This document shows, one piece after another, positions 1 to 64,000 of a stretch of DNA of 64,000 nt (position 1 is the first letter of the stretch; every line of letters starts with the position of its first letter). Source of the DNA: Chelonoidis abingdonii (taxonomy: Eukaryota > Chordata > Testudines > Testudinidae); NCBI RefSeq assembly GCF_003597395.2, contig NC_133774.1, positions 52,030,166 through 52,094,165 on the forward strand, written 5' to 3'. The notes below the pieces were generated by a model, which saw only the letters and a list, made by a program, of their open reading frames with translations, had not been told where the DNA came from and searched no databases. Both the position numbers and the translations under genes were made by a program.

Positions 1-70
1 AAACTTGCAAAATTTTAAAATACTGTGCACAGAACTTTTAATTTTTTGGCACAGAATTCCCTCAGGAGTA
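1..70. repeat. truncated AT-rich interspersed repeat end
   Basis: An AT-rich block with the pattern gcaaaattttaaaatactg, then a tttttggcacagaattcc-like segment. I associate this pattern with an interspersed repeat common in reptile genomes. It is cut by the window edge and I cannot assign a class. Confidence 0.25.
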
Positions 71-353
71 AATAATACTTGATATCATTGGTGACTGGAC
101 TAGGCCACCAAACTGCAAAAATAGTAGTGTAAAGCTTAGTGTCTTAATCCAGTATTCCAAACTCTGAGATCTTACTGAGGAAAATGAAGTGTATGAAGGA
201 AGTAGGCATACAATGACATGATTGGGGGGGACAGGTATGAATACTGGGCACAGTTAGAAGACAACCCTATTAAGGTGCACAATTCTTTCCCCAGGAAAAA
301 AAGAATAGGTGGGAATTGAGGGCTCCCAGACCAGTATATTCAGGGTCTTAGAC

Positions 354-610
354 CAGGTCTGCACTACAGACTTACATCGGTAGAACTACGTCACTCAGGG
401 GTGTGAAAAATCCACATCCCTGAGCAACATCGTTATACTGACCTAACCTCCGGCGTAGACAGCGCTATGTTGGTGGGAGAGCTTCCTCCATCATGGAAGA
501 GATTAAAATTATACTGACAGGAGAAGCTCTCCCATCAATGAAGGAGCATCTTCACTTAAGCGCTACAGTAGTACAGCTGTGCTGATGCAGTGTTTTATGT
601 GTAGGCCTGC
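354..610. mobile_element. hAT-like MITE, 'TCCACACCCCTGAG' family, copy 1
   Basis: A 257-bp non-coding element with ends reading caggtctgcac and gtgtaggcctgc. It carries the core gtgtgaaaaatccacatccc seen in seven other copies in the window. It is flanked by near-identical 8-mers, tcttagac (346-353) and ccttagac (611-618), with one mismatch. This suits a hAT-type 8-bp target-site duplication. Confidence 0.65.
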
Positions 611-618
611 CCTTAGAC

Positions 619-2378
619 TGTAAGGTCTTCAGCCCAGACAAGGAACCTAACTTTAGGCGTCCTTTAAAAAAAAATCTTCACCTAATTCTTCAGTCAAGGG
701 AGGGCAGATTGTTTGTTTGTTAATAAAATACTGTCCCAAAATGAGCTAGGAGTTTCACAGTCATAAAATAAGACAAGTGTCTGGCCTGAAAGTGTCTCCC
801 ACTGAAATTAGACCACTTATTTAGATAGCCAAATATGGGTTTGGGGCCTAAATTTTTCAAAATGACTAGTTATTTTAGGTAACCCAAGTTGCAGGAGCCT
901 GACTTTCAGAAACTGCTGAGCACCCTTTAAGATGTCACAAGCTAGGCACCCAAAAATCACTTGACCCTTGAGAATGCAAACACCTATTTTTAAAAAGTGT
1001 GGGCCCTAGGCTAATATCTAAATCTCTCTCCTTACACATAACTACTGCTCTAAATATTAAAAATGAGCTGTGGGGTGTTTTGGGGAAAACTGAGTTGTTT
1101 TTTACATCACAACTGTACACATGTTGCATGCTTAATAAATGCAACAATTTTTCAGTCCTCAGTAAAAAGAGATTATGAATGAAATTCCAGTTGATATTAA
1201 CAAAATCAAAGAGTTCATTTTCTCCTCCAGGAGATTAAGGCTTCGGTCTAAATACAGATACCCTGACTGTAATTTTTTAATGTAATTAGTTCAGTGAAAA
1301 ATTCTTCTTCTTACAATCCAATCACAAAAAATTAAAATCCTTACTGTAATTTTTCTCTCTGCCTGAGGGATAAATCCGAGGCTTTGTAAGAGTGACATAG
1401 GTACAGATTCTCAACTGGTACAAAACCAAACTAGCTCTACTGATTTAATGGAACCACACTGATTTACACCAGCAGAGGACCTGGTCCACAGTCTCTATCG
1501 ACACTCAGAGCAAATCTTACAAAACTTCAATTTGCTAAAAAATAGATGAAGCGTGCAAGCCATCATGTCACTGATCAATACACATTAGTAATAGCTTATG
1601 ACTTCATAAATAATACTCTAACCTGAGAGTAAAAAAACCAAACAAAACAGATTGCTTTGTGTCTACATAATTACTAGGAGATGACATATGGATAGAGACT
1701 GCTTAAATATAGGAGCTTAATGCTTACAAACATCTGTTAACATACTTTTATTAAAGTGGTTAAACTGATCACATTTACAATTGTAACAATGCAAATTTAC
1801 CCCTGCTGACAGTGTGTGTCTGGAATTAAAGAATTCTAAGCACACTCTGTGGATTTACCAAAAGAGAAACTTCTTGCTAACTTTTAGCATAGTCTATATC
1901 TTTATTCAAATATAATCATTTATTTACTACCATAAGAAAAAGATGAAAGTAAATATAATACTTGGGGTCATTGCCAATAAAAATAATTTATATAGTGGAC
2001 AACAGTTTACTTAAGGTAGGGTGTAGGAATCACTGGTGAGAAAAGGGTAGGAGCAAATTACTTGAGTTTTAAGGAGAGATTTGAAGGAAGACACCAGGGG
2101 TCACAATATAGGCCCACTACAGCTAGCTAGTTAATCAGAACTTGTAAGACTTAAGGAATAGACAATTAGATCTTGTAATAATGCTTGCTGTTAACTGTGG
2201 TGCAATTCTTTTTATAAGCTGTGTACATTGCCATTAGTGAAACTGAGAACAAGGAGAAGCAGGCAGCATGATGAGAGATAAGGCAAGCCAGGGAAGAAAC
2301 TACAACGGTCCCATATAGCAAAAGAAAGAGAGAGAGACGGGTATAAGGAATGGTTAGGAGTAGTGGAAACAGAAACAG
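619..2378. other. MCCC2 intron 16 sequence, little recognisable
   Basis: An AT-rich intron stretch. Around 835-1000 there is an ancient-looking repeat with diverged forms of two motifs known from amniote palindromic repeats (ggcctaaatttttcaaaa; gagcctgactttcagaa...gctgagcaccc). I see no exon, RNA gene or intact element in the rest. Confidence 0.4.
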
Positions 2379-2380
2379 AG

Positions 2381-2643
2381 GCCTGGTCTACACCTAAAAA
2401 TTGGATTGACCTAGCTACGTCACTCACAACTGTGAAAAATTTTGTGCGCTGTGTGACATATTTAGTCTGCCTAACACCCAGTCTTCCATTGACTTAACTA
2501 CCGCCTCTCAGAAGAGTGGATTACCTATAATGACAGAAAAATAACCCTACAACACTGTAGCAAGTGTCTATGCTGTGGTGTTAAAAAGAAAAGCTGCAAT
2601 GCCATAGTTGTGTCACTGCAGCATCTGTAGTGTAGACATAGTC
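2381..2643. mobile_element. hAT-like MITE, copy 2
   Basis: Starts gcctggtctacacc and ends tagtgtagacatag. The interior has the cctagctacgtcactca and gtgaaaaat core of the same MITE family. It is more decayed than copy 1 and I found no clear duplication at its edges. Confidence 0.6.
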
Positions 2644-2649
2644 AGAGAT

Positions 2650-3721
2650 ATAAGGAAAAATGACGTAGTGTTGTGTAAGAAAGGACAAAGAACTTGAATT
2701 TGATAGCATAAGGGTAAGGAACCCTTTAGAAGGATTCACTGGAGGACTGATGTGATCAGAAGATGATTTTCCGGTCAGCATCTTGAAAGACTTGAGTGAT
2801 GAGAGGCATGAAAGAGCAACAAAAATGATTTACAATAATAAATGCAACAGAAGATCAACACATGCACAAAATTTTAGTGGTGGCATCAGTAAAGAATTTG
2901 GTAACATCAAAAAAGTAGTATCAGTCATTATCAAGATGCTAAATACGGGGTTAGAAGTGGAGAGAAGTGTAAAAAATTTCACAAGATTGCAGTATATATG
3001 CTCACTATAAAAGGAAAAGAGAACACATTATTTGTATTTTATGGTATGTGCCCTATTCCAGAATAGCGTGCCCATATACTTGATCACCTCACCTCAAGAA
3101 AGCTATAAAAAGGAATTAAAAAGAATCCAGGAAGGACAAATAGTAACATGCTGTGGTTTACATGAAAAGGAAGGTTGCAAAGACTATGATCATTTAGCCT
3201 GTAAGGGCATTTGACTTAAAAGGTATTTAACTTTGAATTAATAAAGCAACATCCCTTTATCCAGTGCACTAATATAACCCGTGGAAGGTCAGATATACAC
3301 CAATACAAAACTGGACACAAAAAAAAGTGGGTAAGTTTATCATCCTTGATGTTTATAGCTCTAAAAGCTACAACGACATAAGAAAACAAATGTCATGCTT
3401 CATAGGGTACTATGACCATCTGCAGGAATCTGTAAAGAATCTCCCTCTCCACCACAGCCCCACCTATATAGCAGTACACAACTAACTTGTGCATTCTGGA
3501 AACATACGCCTTCCTTTAAAGCATCAGGTACTGGCTGCTGTCAGAGACAAGATGGAACCATGGTTTGGATTGCATAGTACCTGTGGACACTGAACAAAAC
3601 CCTTGCTCCAGATTGTTTTAAACTGTGTGTAACTGGTCTGTTGTTCAGTATTAAGATCTAAAACGTGTTAACACATTCTGGTTATATCATCAAGTTCCGG
3701 GAATAGTCATTTATATTTTAC
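2650..3721. other. intron 16 sequence, no feature seen
   Basis: Unique-looking AT-rich intron DNA next to exon 16. Short open frames at 2783-3010 and 3032-3214 show no family resemblance and are probably chance. No recognisable mobile element. Confidence 0.4.
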
Positions 3722-63698
<59,977 letters not shown>

Positions 63699-64000
63699 CT
63701 AGATGGGGGAAAAAATATGCGCTTTTAAACTTTAATCAACACTAACAGCAATATTTTAATAGAGAATCATGTCACAGGAAAAATTTCTAGTTACTGGTGA
63801 TATCACATTGTTTGCTCCTCTTCAAAAAATTTTATATTTTCTTTACACTAACAACATTTCCACTTATCTTTTATCCAAGCATCTCAAAGTGTTTTCAAAC
63901 AAGCCTCACAAGAGCGCTAGTGGAGTTAGATTCTCAGAAGACTTGTTTTATGTTTCAGTCAATCAGAAATCAGCTTATCCATAAAAGGAGGCTGGGGGGG

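Noticed and set aside
1..3721. Search for MCCC2 exon 17 (VWDDGIIDP-type motif) on the minus strand
   Set aside because: No matching coding segment seen; the exon most likely lies beyond the left edge.

Overview
This is vertebrate nuclear DNA, almost certainly from a sauropsid and most likely a turtle. It is one intron-rich gene packed with transposable elements. The lineage call rests on the repeats: CR1 LINEs, Penelope-like tails, several hAT-type MITE families and a DIRS-type retrotransposon, a mixture I know from turtle genomes. I could not check it against a database. There are no bacterial features, and I saw no tRNA, rRNA or CRISPR array.

The only host gene I recognise is MCCC2, the beta (carboxyltransferase) subunit of mitochondrial 3-methylcrotonyl-CoA carboxylase of leucine breakdown. 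It lies on the minus strand and spans nearly the whole window. Fourteen coding exons can be placed to the base. In human numbering they are exons 2-5 (63698 down to 50011) and 7-16 (38831 down to 3722). Together they give 1332 nt with fully consistent phases. Exon 1 lies beyond the right edge and exon 17 beyond the left edge. Exon 6 should lie between 38831 and 50011, but I could not find it. Exon 12 has a GC instead of GT donor.

Layout along the plus strand. 1-3721: intron 16 with two MITEs. 3722-3807: exon 16. 3937-7227: degenerate Penelope-like element with an inserted CR1. 9498-12256: two CR1 copies head to head. 12347-13754: exons 15-13. 13755-20644: intron 12 with MITEs and a three-copy repeat. 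20645-24857: exons 12-9, with a 1-kb GC-rich minisatellite-bearing element between exons 10 and 9. 26093-31990: near full-length DIRS element. 32131-32195: exon 8. 37684-37881: hairpin-shaped Penelope tail. 38718-38831: exon 7. 39857-40557: GC-rich element. 41480-43060: hAT transposase relic. 43452-43549: perfect palindrome. 48395-49925: old CR1 split by a Tigger-like MITE. 50011-50138: exon 5. 51651-55825: hAT MITE, then a 3.9-kb hAT-like element holding a LINE. 56779-56880: exon 4. 57038-60789: 3.75-kb hAT relic with an N gap and a nested MITE. 60892-60976 and 63632-63698: exons 3 and 2.

All coding capacity outside MCCC2 belongs to decayed mobile elements. Most short open frames in introns are chance or repeat-derived. 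The strongest observations are the missing exon 6, the perfect palindrome in the same intron, the GC-AG intron, and several insertions whose target-site duplications can be read directly.
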